Part shown: positions 46,798-57,837 of the stretch, piece after piece
How positions within the stretch are numbered: position 1 is the stretch's first letter
How the letters are laid out: the number at the start of each line of letters is the position of its first letter
NCBI GenBank assembly: GCA_015680905.1
Contig: CM027377.1
Span: 2,504,501 to 2,568,500 of the forward strand
Length of the DNA stretch: 64,000 nt
Direction: 5' to 3'
Source of the DNA: Coptis chinensis
Taxonomy: Eukaryota; Streptophyta; Magnoliopsida; Ranunculales; Ranunculaceae
Notes under the pieces: generated by a model
Seen by the model: the letters and a program-made list of their open reading frames with translations, nothing else
The model's database searches: none
Told to the model about the DNA's origin: nothing
Position numbers and translations under genes: made by a program

Positions 46798-48181
46798 GTG
46801 GCAAGACAGCACATCTCAGGAACCGTTGGATCTGATCAGGGGGTGGCCCACTCTACTCTAGATACAGATATGACCGTTGGATTTGGAAACTCTGCTAGGT
46901 CAAAAAAGACCGTTGAAAGCCATATTATTGTGGACCTAGGGTCAACATCTAACTCTGAGGTAAGAAGCATGGGCTTGGGCCTACCAGGGAAAAGTAGAAG
47001 CACAAAAGAAAATGTTGGGCCAGAGACAGATAATCCTGGTTAGAGATCATTAGTCAATTGGGAAGCTAAGATGAGCTCTAGTTATATGGACCTGGATCTA
47101 TCTAACAGAGATGGGCCGAATGCACAAAAGCGAGTCTTGGTCTATGTGGATAAGAACTAGCTGGAACTCATCTTCATTAACCCTAACTCTACAGTAATCT
47201 CATCGGGAAATGATAAAGCCGCATATCTTCAGCCCTCTCTCTCCTCATATCTCATCACGCCTATTTCTAATGATAACATCCCTAATCCTGAGCCTCACCA
47301 CACCTCCAAACATATCAATTCTGCCACCTTATGAATCTAACCCAGTTTATAGATTTCACAGTTTACCTACACGTGGAAGGGGCTTTAAAACTTTAGTTTC
47401 TCGAGGTCCAAAAAGGAAAATGGTTAGATCTGGTCTAGGCTTAAGTAAAGCTCAAAATTTCTCTGGATCTCCATTAGAGAAAAAAATAAAAGAGTGTGAT
47501 CTGGTGATAAAAGAAACTAATATGGACAACAATGATGGAGATGTTTGGGTTAGAAGGAGTATAAAAGTTGCTGAACACAGATCAAAGAAAGCAAAGCAAC
47601 TAGCAAACGATATGAGAGCTAGAGGAGAAGGCCATTTGCTTATTCCTAACGAGGCAGATGTCATTCCCATCTCTAGTGATTCAGCAGAGTCTGTAGCTTC
47701 TTTGGGGTCTTATGATCGGGCTATGTCTAGTGAAGTTTCTGCAAATGATCCAGCAAGATTGGAAGACTCTTCCTCTGACTCGGGAGATTCGGATGTTCTG
47801 GACATGATGGGGCCAGCCTTGCCACTAGTTGTGATGGCCCCAAATGAGTTTGTAGTGCCACTAGCTATGGTAAACCCAAATGAACAATCTTTGATCCCGT
47901 TTGTGGAGCAAAATCATCAGGAATTAGTAGGATATGAAGCTAACATAGAAGGGCTTGGTGAACAACCAGAGCCATTTGCTTCGGACTTATCATCAGTGGT
48001 GCGTCGTCTTCAGTTCCAAAACATCCAAGGTAATACAGGGGAATCGTCTAGAGTTCAACAAGGTAACCTTTCTGGGTATGAGGAATGTTTGAATGAAGAT
48101 TTGGGAAACAGTGGGGGCCTGTTGGTCTCTCTCCCAGGGTTCGCGGTGGTTGTCCCCAAACAACTACCTCTACGTCAATGA
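46798..48181 (+). pseudogene. LINE ORF1, C-terminal part, broken
   Basis: Same frame as the preceding ORF as far as 47043, then a shift into the frame open from 47210 to 48181. The sequence is Ser/Glu-rich and low in motifs, with basic patches (RGPKRKM, RSKKAKQ) and an acidic Ser/Asp stretch (SSSDSGDSD), like the variable tail of plant LINE ORF1. Its TGA overlaps the ORF2 ATG. Confidence 0.7.
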
Positions 48182-51109
48182 TACACGCCTAGAATTGCCT
48201 GGGAATAAGTTCCTCCACGACAATTCAAAATCTAAAGAACATATTAGGTAGGCATGATCCAGATATAGTGTCTCTCTGAAACAAAGGTTAGTAGTGATAG
48301 GATTAGTAGGATTAGTAAAATGGTAAGTACAGTGGTTGCTTCAGTGTCCCAGCAGCTATGGGTCTCAATGATGGGCTTGATGTCCTATGGAAAGAGGGAG
48401 TGGACCTGGAGATCTTGGGAGCAACTAGAAACCAAGCGACAAGTAAACTTTCCAATTATCATTGCTCAGAATTATGGTATTTCTCTTTTGTGTATGGTGA
48501 ACCTATAGCAAGTAACAGACACAAAGTTTGGAAGGAATTACGTGATGTAGCTCCTATGATCCTTGGCCCTTGGTGCCTTTTTGGGGATTTTAATGTTATA
48601 GTATCCCTAGATAAAAAAATAGGGGAGTATCTTTGATAAAAGTGTGCTTGAGTTCAATGATTTGATTAATGACTTTGGCCTTATTGACCTGGGATATAAA
48701 GGCCCAAAATATACTTGGAGCAATAAAAAAGCCCCGAATGGTCATATCATTGAAAGATTAGATAGAGGTATGACAACTGATGCCTGGCTCTTAGCCTTTC
48801 CTCGTATGCAAGTAACTAACTTAGTAAATGCTACCTCTGACCATCTTTCTATTATGATTAATCTGAATAAAAAAAATGATAATAGGAATGAGCATGATAA
48901 ACCTTTTAAATTTTATAATATGTGGTTCTCTGATACTACATGTATGCCTATTATAGATACTGTCTGGAACTCTATTATGCATGATATGTCTAATGTTAAT
49001 GTGGTTCTTAAGCTTAAAGTCACTCAACAACACTTGTCCATCTGAAATAAAAAAAGTGTTTGGAAATATCTTCACTAATATCAACAAATTGCAAAAAGAT
49101 TTGGAAAACATTTTGGTAAAACCTTTTTCCCCAACCAATTATGAGAGAGCTAAGGTACTCAAATCTGAGTTGTTTGATTGGTTGGCAAAAGAGGAGAGTT
49201 TTTGGAAACAAAAATCCACTACACACTGGTTGAAAGATGGAGGGAGAAACACTAGATTCTTCCATCTCTCCACCATTTATAGAAGAAGGAAAAATAAGAT
49301 TGAGAAGCTCAAAAAAAATAATGGGAGTTGGAGTTTGGGGAGAGCTGAAGTGGTTGCTAACATTAGTTCTTACTTTAAAGATATCTTCAGTTCTGAACAT
49401 GAAGCTATTGATTGTGGTGTGTATACTTCAAAGATTTATAAGAAGTTGAGGTTCATCCTAGATTGTTTAAAGTTGAAGAGATTGGGAGTTTAGGGAAGAA
49501 GGTAGACTCTTAGTTTAGGACTTGGCTAGTTTAGTTGTGAATGAAAACATTGAAAAGCAAGTTGTTAAAGATTGAAATGACTCAAAATATTGAAAGCAAA
49601 TAATTGAATGAAAGATTAAAACAAGAAGAACAAGGAAATATTGATTAATTGAAATAAACAAGATAACATAACAAGAAAATAAAGAACAATAAAGTAAAAC
49701 TTGAATTGAAAAACAAGACTAGCTAGAAATGTAAAGCAAACCAAATGGTTTGGATCCTAATACAATGGATGAGTTCTCTCTCATTTGCTTTATGATTATA
49801 TACCCCTCCTTTTGCTAATTACATATTTGCCCTCATCCATTCTAAACTAGACACCTCACCCCTTTTACTTTTACTTTTGCTTTTGCTTTTGCTTTATGGG
49901 TGCCTTTTTGACCAAAATAGGTTTAGGGATAAGTCTTCATAATTTGAGATAAAGGCCACCATTTTTGGTCTTCTGATTTGAGTCCTTTGACTGTTGACTT
50001 TGACCGGTTGACTTGATTTTTTCAGCACTTTTCTATAGCAGCTACTAGTCTTCATAATAAGCGTGATTAATATTCTTTTTGGTGCTAAAACGCAGCTTTT
50101 ATGATAAGTGGTCTGAAATACTTCTTAACTTGAAAAATGTAATAAAAGGTATGAGTTGTCTTTTCGTTAAGTGTAAGAGGGACGGTAATACATTAATAAA
50201 GGGGTAATAAAACACATATTTGGGAGCTGATCAGAACACCCTCAGGATAATGAGAGTATTCTCAACTTGTTTCAGCCTTGTATTACTGAGAGGGAGAATG
50301 ATATCCTTATTGTTGTGCCTACAAATGATGATATTTGGAGGGTGGTTAGGAAGATGTGAAGCCTAAAGGCCCCTAGGCCAGATGGTTTCCAAGGATGCTT
50401 CGACCAAAACACTTAGGACATTATTGGCAATAGTATCTCTGCCTTTGTGAAAGACTTTTTCATCTCTGGGGTGTTTAACCCTACTTTTAATGAAACTTTT
50501 ATTACTTTAATCCTTAAAGTTAGTAATTCTAAGGTTGTGGCTAATTTTAAACCTATTAGCTTATGCAATTTATGCTATAAGATTATTTCTAAAATATTAT
50601 CCAATAGGCTTAAGTGTTACCTGAATAAGATTATCTCTCCCTTTCAAGGGGATTTCATAAAAGGGAGAAACATATGAGATAATAATGGCTTGGCTTGTGA
50701 GCTGTTTCATAATATGAAAAACATGAAATAAAAAAGTCATGGTTGGGCTACCTTAAAAATGGACATGACTAAGGCCTATGACAAGGTTGAGTGGTTCTTT
50801 TTGGATAATATTTTGGATAGACTTGGTTTTAATAACAAATGGAGAACTCTTATTCATCAATGCTTATCCACTTTGTCTTTCCGAGTTTTGCTTAATGGTT
50901 ATCCTTTAAACAAGTTTACTCCTGAGAGAGGCCTCAGACAAGGGGATCCTCTTTCCCTATACTTTTTTATTATAGTGTCGTCTAAGGTCTTATCTAGGAT
51001 GATTGCAAAAGCTGAGATGGAAGAAAAAGTCCATGGGATTAAAATTAGGAGAGCTGCTCCTTCTATTACCCATATCCTCTATACAGATGACTTGATCCTA
51101 TTCACCTGA
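48178..51109 (+). pseudogene. LINE ORF2: endonuclease and reverse transcriptase, broken
   Basis: Starts at ATG 48178 and hits TAG four codons later. Endonuclease blocks: RHDPDIVSL, GPWCLFGDFNVI, YTWSNKK and ATSDHLSI. Linker: HWLKDGGRNTRFFH. Reverse transcriptase: FKPISLCNLCYKIISKIL, SPFQGDFIKGRNI, KAYDKVEW, GLRQGDPLSLYFF and the catalytic YTDDLILF. The solo LTR at 49400-50233 splits it: removing the LTR and one copy of GAACA gives continuous reading from DIFSSEH into PQDNESILNLFQPC. Several stops remain. Confidence 0.85.
49400..50233. mobile_element. Solo LTR (834 bp) with 5-bp target duplication GAACA, inserted in LINE ORF2
   Basis: Begins TGAAGCTATT and ends GAGCTGATCA (TG/CA). GAACA directly precedes (49395-49399) and directly follows (50234-50238) it. 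The interior is non-coding and AT-rich, with a TATA-like stretch near 49794-49803 and a (TTTTGC)n tract near 49865-49895. Excising it restores the LINE frame. No internal retrotransposon domain is present, so this is the footprint of LTR-LTR recombination. Confidence 0.85.
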
Positions 51110-51114
51110 GGTTA

Positions 51115-52146
51115 TGAAATAGGTTATTTGGTTGCTGGGTTTATTGGATGACTTGGCCGGGTATTGTGCAGAATCAGCTAGAGATTCATTGTGAGAGCAT
51201 GAGTGCTATATATTTGGTCAAGAACTAACCAAGTTCATCATGCCCGTATGAAATATATTGATGTGCGTTTTCACCTTGTCAGAGAAATTTAGAGGAGGGT
51301 GATATCTTACTCACTAAAATAGACACCAAAGTGGTTTCTGGAATCAAGTTTCAACATTGTTTAGACTTGATTCATATCCTTCATTTGAGATGATTTGGCC
51401 TTTAGGGGGCATTAGTGAACTATGGTCAGTTTGATCTTTTTACAAGGGTACGTAGGCAGCCACTACGTGGTACAATCGTGTTTGGTCCTTCAGACATTTG
51501 TGCATTAAAGAGGAGATTTAATTTGCTATTCAATTCGGTTGATCGGCTTAGATTTGTGAAATCTTCATCGAGGTGGAGAATTGTTGATTTAGGGCACGTG
51601 GTTGGGAACATTGGTTCTAAATTTGGTAAAGTCCAAATTCACAATTGGAAACAAGCACCAACTGCTTGTTTATTTCGATATAGAAAACTAACTCTGTAAT
51701 TGGTTCCCATCACACACGGTCTGTTTCTAACTTGGTTTTTTAGAAACCAATTAGAATACCAATTAGATACCCACAACCTCTATAAATACGAGACCGGTTT
51801 GTGGGATTTGTTAAGCTCAAATTAGTTATGCTCAAGTTTGTAAGCTAGGAGTTCTATACTAGTTTAGTTTGTGAGATTCGTGAGTTCGTTTGTGAGAGAA
51901 AATTAGTGAGTTATTCGAGATTCTTTTGTGAATCGTACTCTATTTGTTTATCTCTTGATTAGTAAAGTTCTCTTATTTTATTTGGTGGATTAGGCTAACG
52001 ATACACCACATAAATATTGTCTCTATTTCTATTAGTTATTCGCTTTGCATCGGTAAGCATTTTGATTTATTTGTTTTGGTCGATTTCATCACCATATTCA
52101 ATATTATTTGTCCAATTGTCACGCTTTCGCATTTGTTTGCGTAACA
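51115..52146 (+). mobile_element. 3' end of a Ty1/copia element: RNase H tail plus probable LTR
   Basis: Just after the LINE RT, a broken frame reads VIWLLGLLDDL, SAIYLVKNQ, HHARMKYIDVRFH, VREI and VVSGIKFQHCLDLIHIL, the C-terminus of copia RNase H. A purine-rich TTTAGGGGGC near 51400 may be the polypurine tract. The following roughly 740 bp carry a TATA-like CTATAAATACGAGACC (51779) and end near GTTTGCGTAACA (52146), consistent with a 3' LTR whose borders I cannot prove. Confidence 0.65.
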
Positions 52147-52464
52147 GAGTTGATCAAGTTATCCAAAATACAGAGGTATACGTGTAGTGGATAGATGCCG
52201 CATGCGCTATTGACTGAAGTTTTTCTCAATATATTCATGTGTAGTCTTATTCTTCGATCTCTCTATCCCATTATTGAGATTAGACAAAATTGGCTGGCTG
52301 GACGAACACGATGGTTTCTTCATCTGACTTCAAACATTTCGGATAAGGCTCAACTGTTGTTAGACAACAACAACATTTTCTTAAGCCTATAAATTTCGAT
52401 TAAGCATTCTGGTTAACCTTTATATTGAGAGTTTAGGTAGTACAAAGAGAAAAAAGAAAAAAAC

Positions 52465-54229
52465 ATGAGAATGGTTAACGAGACCACATTGAGTTCTGGT
52501 CACGTTATGCCATTGCTAGGAATGGGAACAGCGGCATTCCCAGAACCTCCACCGGAACTAGTTGAGTCCTCAGTTATTGCTGCCATTGAACTTGGTTACA
52601 GGCATTTCGATACAGCAAGTGCCTACCAATCAGAACCACCTCTAGGCCGAGCCATATCTGAAGCTTTAAGGCGAGGTTTGGTCACCAGTCGGAGTGAACT
52701 CTTTGTTACTACTAAACTTTGGCCAGGCCATGCACACCCTGATCTTGTTCTTCCAGCTCTACGTGAATCTCTTGGGTAATTACTAACATAGACTGATAGC
52801 GTTAGCCAGTTGTACTTTAACTTTAGCTGCACTCATATCTAGGTATTAGACGGAACATATTTGCGCTATTGCTCCTATTTGCTTCCCATTTGTTTGTTTG
52901 TCTGTCGGTTTTGCTTTTTCTTAGTTGTTCTATACAAATCAGTAATCGTGCTTGCGTTTTATTTTGATAGAACTTTGGAGTTGGATTATGTCGACTTGTA
53001 CTTGATCCATTTTCATGTGAGATTCAACGTCAAAGAAATAAGCTTAACTAGTGCTACGAAAAAAGATCTCCTTCCTTTGGATGTTAAAGGGACATGGCAA
53101 GCAATGGAAGAATGCCAGAGGCTTGGGCTAGCTAAGTCCATTGGTGTTAGCAATTTCAGTTGCAAGAAGCTATCTCAACTTCTGGATTATGCTACTATAC
53201 CACCTGCGGTGAATCAGGTTAATATATAATGTTTGTGCTTGAAACTACAATGTTGTTGTTTTCTTCTAATAAAATTACAATTAAAGTATAATCCAATTAT
53301 TAGAAAACTAACCAAAATCGTTAATTTGTCCAAACCCCCCACATTTGTCACCCGCAATTCTGACTTCCATCCCAGTTTCGGCAGTATTTCACATAATACC
53401 AAATGTACCCCTTAATGATGTCCATGATTGCCTCCTATTTTACTATTTATAATAAAACCCCCGTATTTGTAAACATCACAATTGAAATAAATGTAATTCC
53501 TCCCTTCCAAAGTGGTGACAAAAATCCCCACAGTAGATCTGGTTTGTGTATCGTCTTCAACCCATCGTTTGTTGTCAATAACTCATCGTTTTCAACCTTT
53601 AGCTTATCGTCATTGTTAGGGTTAATTTGTTCAAACCTTCAACCGAACAAACCTTCAACCCTCAATTAATGACTTCGATTATTTAATATTAAATTGGGGT
53701 TCTTTTTTTAAAAAATTTGAACTTAAGATATTTGTTCAGGTAGAAATGCATCCTCTTTGGCAACAAAGAAAGTTGAGAGACTACTGTGCAGAAAAAGGCA
53801 TTCATGTGAGTGCCTTTTCACCTCTAGGAGGAAAAGGAGCTTTCTGGGGGTCTAACGCAGTTTTTGACTCGGAACAAATTAAACAAATAGCTCAGGCTAA
53901 AGGGAAGAGTGTTGCTCAGGTATTTGCAGATGTTTTCTATATAAATTGCTTTATAGCGTATACTGTTCATGAAACAGAGATATAAGCAATAATTTTATGT
54001 TCAGATTTGCTTAAGATGGGCATTCGAAAACGGAGTGAGCTTCTTACCAAAAAGCTTCAACAAGGAAAGGTTGAAAGAAAATATGAAAATATTTGATTGG
54101 GAGCTGAGCAACGAAGAGTTGCAGAAGATGAGCACCCTTCCCCAAAGTCGGATATTTACATTAGAGTTTCTTGTATCAGAAGATGGACCGTTCAAATCAG
54201 TTTCTGATTTGTGGGATGGAGAGATGTAA
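52465..54229 (+). CDS. Aldo-keto reductase of the plant AKR4 type, 4 exons
   Basis: NADPH-dependent carbonyl reductase, probably cytosolic. Exons 52465-52775, 52971-53217, 53740-53919 and 54005-54229 join in phase to 320 residues, the usual size. Catalytic tetrad D49, Y54, K84, H117 in [22 protein letters not shown] and YLIHFHV. AKR signature [16 protein letters not shown]; cofactor-side blocks [19 protein letters not shown] and [21 protein letters not shown]. The block [20 protein letters not shown] is standard. Relatives include chalcone/codeinone-reductase-like and methylecgonone-reductase-like enzymes of specialised metabolism; the substrate cannot be read from the sequence. The His site is followed by FHV where many family members have HPV or HWP, a possible active-site variation. 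Intact; starts about 320 bp after the copia LTR. Confidence 0.93.
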
Positions 54230-54309
54230 CAAAAAATGTCTATTCAACAAAATTTACTTTGATACAAATGCGTTTTTTTTCCCTCGCTTGATATGAAGAC
54301 TTGCAAAGA

Positions 54310-54720
54310 CCTGTTGCATAGTAAAAAATATCCTGATATATCGGGATATTTGGGGATATCTATCCATATTTTAGAAAAAAATATATAAATATCAGAATAT
54401 GTTTAGAGATATATAAAATTATAAATATCAGTGATATTTTGATAATATTTGTGATATTTATAATATTTGGGAATATTTTGTGATATTTGAAAATATTTGA
54501 CGATATTTTATATATATAATAATTTTATTTAATATTTACCATTATATTTCAAATAAATATAAATAATATATCATGATATATCAAAAAATATCCACAATAT
54601 TTATCGATATTTTAGATATATCTACAATATTTGCATGTGAAACAATGTCAAATATCCCTAAACAGGAGGATATATCAACGATACATATCCAGAAATTGAA
54701 TATCGATAAATACCCATATC
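54310..54720. repeat. Second degenerate ATATC/GATATTT-rich array
   Basis: About 400 bp of irregular GATATTT, AATATTTG and ATATATC words, similar in texture to the array at 41105-41495. Lies just after the aldo-keto reductase 3' end. Confidence 0.7.
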
Positions 54721-55451
54721 CTATCCTGATATTTTGTACTCTGACCTGTTGTACTTTTGGAATTTCTTATTATGGAGTAGGCCATCTTCTGGAAATAAAA
54801 AATGCAGTAATTTACAATAATTATCAACAAAAAATCACTACAAGTGTTACAGCTTCCAGAGCTTAGTTTATGAGAATTTATTACTACTGACTGTATTTTA
54901 TTAAAGGATGGTTCATGGAAATATGGAATCCATAGAAGTTGAACAAATGAAAAACTGGAATATATATATATATATATATATTCAAAATTTCAAAATTTCA
55001 AAAGAAAAAAATGATATTGAGAAACGAAGAGATCAAACGGTCTTACTTTCTTTTGTAATCATTATTTCCCAGTGTCATAAAAGGTTATCTAGGGTTTGGT
55101 TCTCTATTTTCCAGGTCGGTCATACACTCATATACACTTCATCAGTATACAATATATTGAAGTAAATAATGCTGATGAAACGGTACTATGGAGATCACAA
55201 CCAAACGCTACAGCGAAAAAGGACGGTATACACATCAGAAACTGAAATCTATGTCTAGTATGGTTCCTCACAAGTTGGACCAAGACCACACTGCCCCAGG
55301 ATAAATGCCAGAAAAAAGGAAGGTAAATAAACACTGCAAAGCCAAAAAAACCTCCCTTCTGATTCTAGCGGGTTTAAGAAAACTTATGAAACACAATTCT
55401 CCCCTGTACTCTAGCAGGTTTAACTGCTTAAGACAAACTTATAAAACACCA
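54721..55451. other. Intergenic between AKR and UBX genes
   Basis: Includes a short TA microsatellite near 54960-54981. The right part is probably the UBX gene 3' UTR. No gene seen. Confidence 0.5.
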
Positions 55452-57803
55452 TCATTCCCACGTCACAGAAATCATTGAGCTTGCCAGGCCAGACTCCTCA
55501 AAAGTCAAGTTACTAGCATAATCAAGACAATTTTGTGCACCAGGAATTGCATGTGTCAGCCTAAATGGTCGCACCTCTGCTTCCCCAAGCTGAGATCTAC
55601 AGAAGGACCACAGAAGCTGCAAACAACAAATCATCCATGAGAAATTATGCCCAACTGAACTACAGTTAATTGTCAAGGTCATGTCTTGATTATCCTAGAA
55701 TGCTGGTGTTACCACCTCCTACTTGAAGGACTCTACAAATTTGTTGTGTAGATGACTTTCATCACATTTTTACAGATATAACCAACTAACTCACGTGTGA
55801 GTTACATGCATACCATCTCACCAAAAGATTGATTACAAAAGTTGTCCTAAAAGATCATTTTCGTAAGGGAGCAAGCGTCTTCCAGAGGTGTACGAATCAA
55901 ACTCACAGGTGAGTTGCTTACTTAAAATTATGTGCAAATGCTTTATTATTTCCGTTGCTAGGATCTGATCCAGGGAAACAGGCACACAACAGCTGTACCA
56001 AAAAGGTGGACGTCTAGAGCAAAAAAAGACACTTTACAGGGATTGGTTCTACCTGAATCAGATCTGTGCGGAGAAAATTCCTCTGTAGCCTCCGTCCATC
56101 AGGAAGACGAACTCCGACCCTGCAGAGTAGGCTCTTATCAACCTCAGGCTCTTCAGGAAGAGGAGGATATGCAGGCTTACTTTCTGATAATGATTCTGGC
56201 TCCTCAATTGTGGGTTCACTTTCACTAGCAGAAGCTTGACCAATTGGATCTTTCAGATTTTCCATAGAAGCGGCAAGTGCCTTTAGAACCTCTTCATCTT
56301 CTTCAGTAGTTTCACCTACAGATATAGCGCAAGCTTGAAATCAGGACTTAGCTGTCAGTCACAATAGAAAATTTAAAGTACATATGTGTTTGCATGCCAG
56401 TTTCTTAGTATATATGTGTATGTGTCAGCTTAGCCTTTTCTTTTGCTTGGAGTGTATTGCCTCTTCCTTTTGCTTGTACATGAAGGCTTTCCCAGCCTAC
56501 TTTGTTTCATCAATATAGTTTTATACTTACAGAGAGAGAGAAAGAGAGAGAATTCCCAGCCCATTCTCTTTCAATATGATTATATGAATGATGATAGTTT
56601 TACCCCGATAATAATAATATTGAACATTAACTGGTCCCTAGAAGTTTAGAAATTCCCACATTTAGTTTGACAAGACTTTCAAACTAATGCATTTAACAAA
56701 ACAAGTTGTGTTGCATAACATGTGTAGCCCAAAATGCCGCCAATTTTGAACATTTGAGGATGCAGCCAACCTTAAAGGTTAACAGTAGTGTTTCAAGGTT
56801 AACGCAAACTCTACAGCATGGTGAATATCCAATGTCATATTTATATGTGCAAGAAACAGAGAATTATAATACCTTGCACTTTATGCACAGAAATCTGAGA
56901 GCTCTCTCTTGGACGCTTATGAGGAAGAGCAGCATGATTATCTTTGGGGCCACTGTCCATGAATGGTAGTAGGTCCTAAAAGAAAAACAATTGGCTACTA
57001 GTAAGCTAGAAAAGAATCGAGTAAAAAATTGGACCTTAGTTAATGATCTATGATATAGGTCATTATAAGTGGATACAAGTCATACAACGCTTTCAATAGC
57101 TTCATACATGAAATAAAAATATCAATCTAAAATGAAAAATAAATGAAAAACACCTAAAATAAGCGTATTAAGAAGCACCTCCAGTAAACTATCTGGCTGA
57201 ACCATTCCACTCCATGAACGCATCTTTTGCCCCGTGATGGGGTCAATGACAAGAACCACAGGGAAAGATTCCAACTTGTAGTAAGTGCATACCTTCCTGC
57301 CTTGAGTAGACTCTTCATACACCTATTGATTTTAATTGAAAACAAGTAGAAATTCAAAACTGTTATATGAAAATGAGTAATATCCTGTTACCAATAGAAT
57401 CTTTAGAATTTTCTGTTACTGTTTAACTAATTTATCATTATTCATGAAACAATTCCATAAAGGCATGCTTGAGCAACAAATTTCTACCAAGAAATGCATT
57501 CTAATATGACTAACAGTTGAGGAAGACAATTTGGAAAACGTGTATATGACAATCCCTAAGAAAATCTAAGCTAGACAGGATTGGGCCTCTGTGTCTTAGG
57601 ATTACTTCATTTTAATTGCATACCATGTGTGTATCCTTGCTCCATGGCCTTGCTTTTTAAAGTAAGGTACATAACTCCACCTTTACAAGGTCAAACGTTT
57701 CCAAACCTTTTCATCTACAAAGCATCCGTAACTCTGCTGCAATTTCTACCAAAAATTAGTGCTCTTCAGAAATCCACGACTGCTTCTTCTTCTTCTTTAT
57801 TTC

Positions 57804-57837
<34 letters not shown>

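Larger units (their letters stand above)
45820..51109 (+). mobile_element. L1-type LINE (non-LTR retrotransposon), degenerate, 3'-truncated
   Basis: ORF1 (DUF4283 plus CCHC zinc knuckle), then ORF2 (AP-like endonuclease and reverse transcriptase) in the order typical of plant L1 elements. Internal stops and shifts are present. A solo LTR interrupts ORF2 and a copia fragment replaces everything after the RT YxDD box, so RNase H, 3' UTR and poly(A) tail are missing. Confidence 0.9.

Noticed and set aside
51415-51699. 94-residue ORF after the copia RNase H
   Set aside because: It lies in the presumed LTR and resembles no retrotransposon or host protein I know.
57154-57178. Extension of UBX exon 7 to the later GT
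   Set aside because: It would add 25 nt, break phase with exon 8 and disrupt the conserved LLEDLLPF junction; the earlier donor fits.
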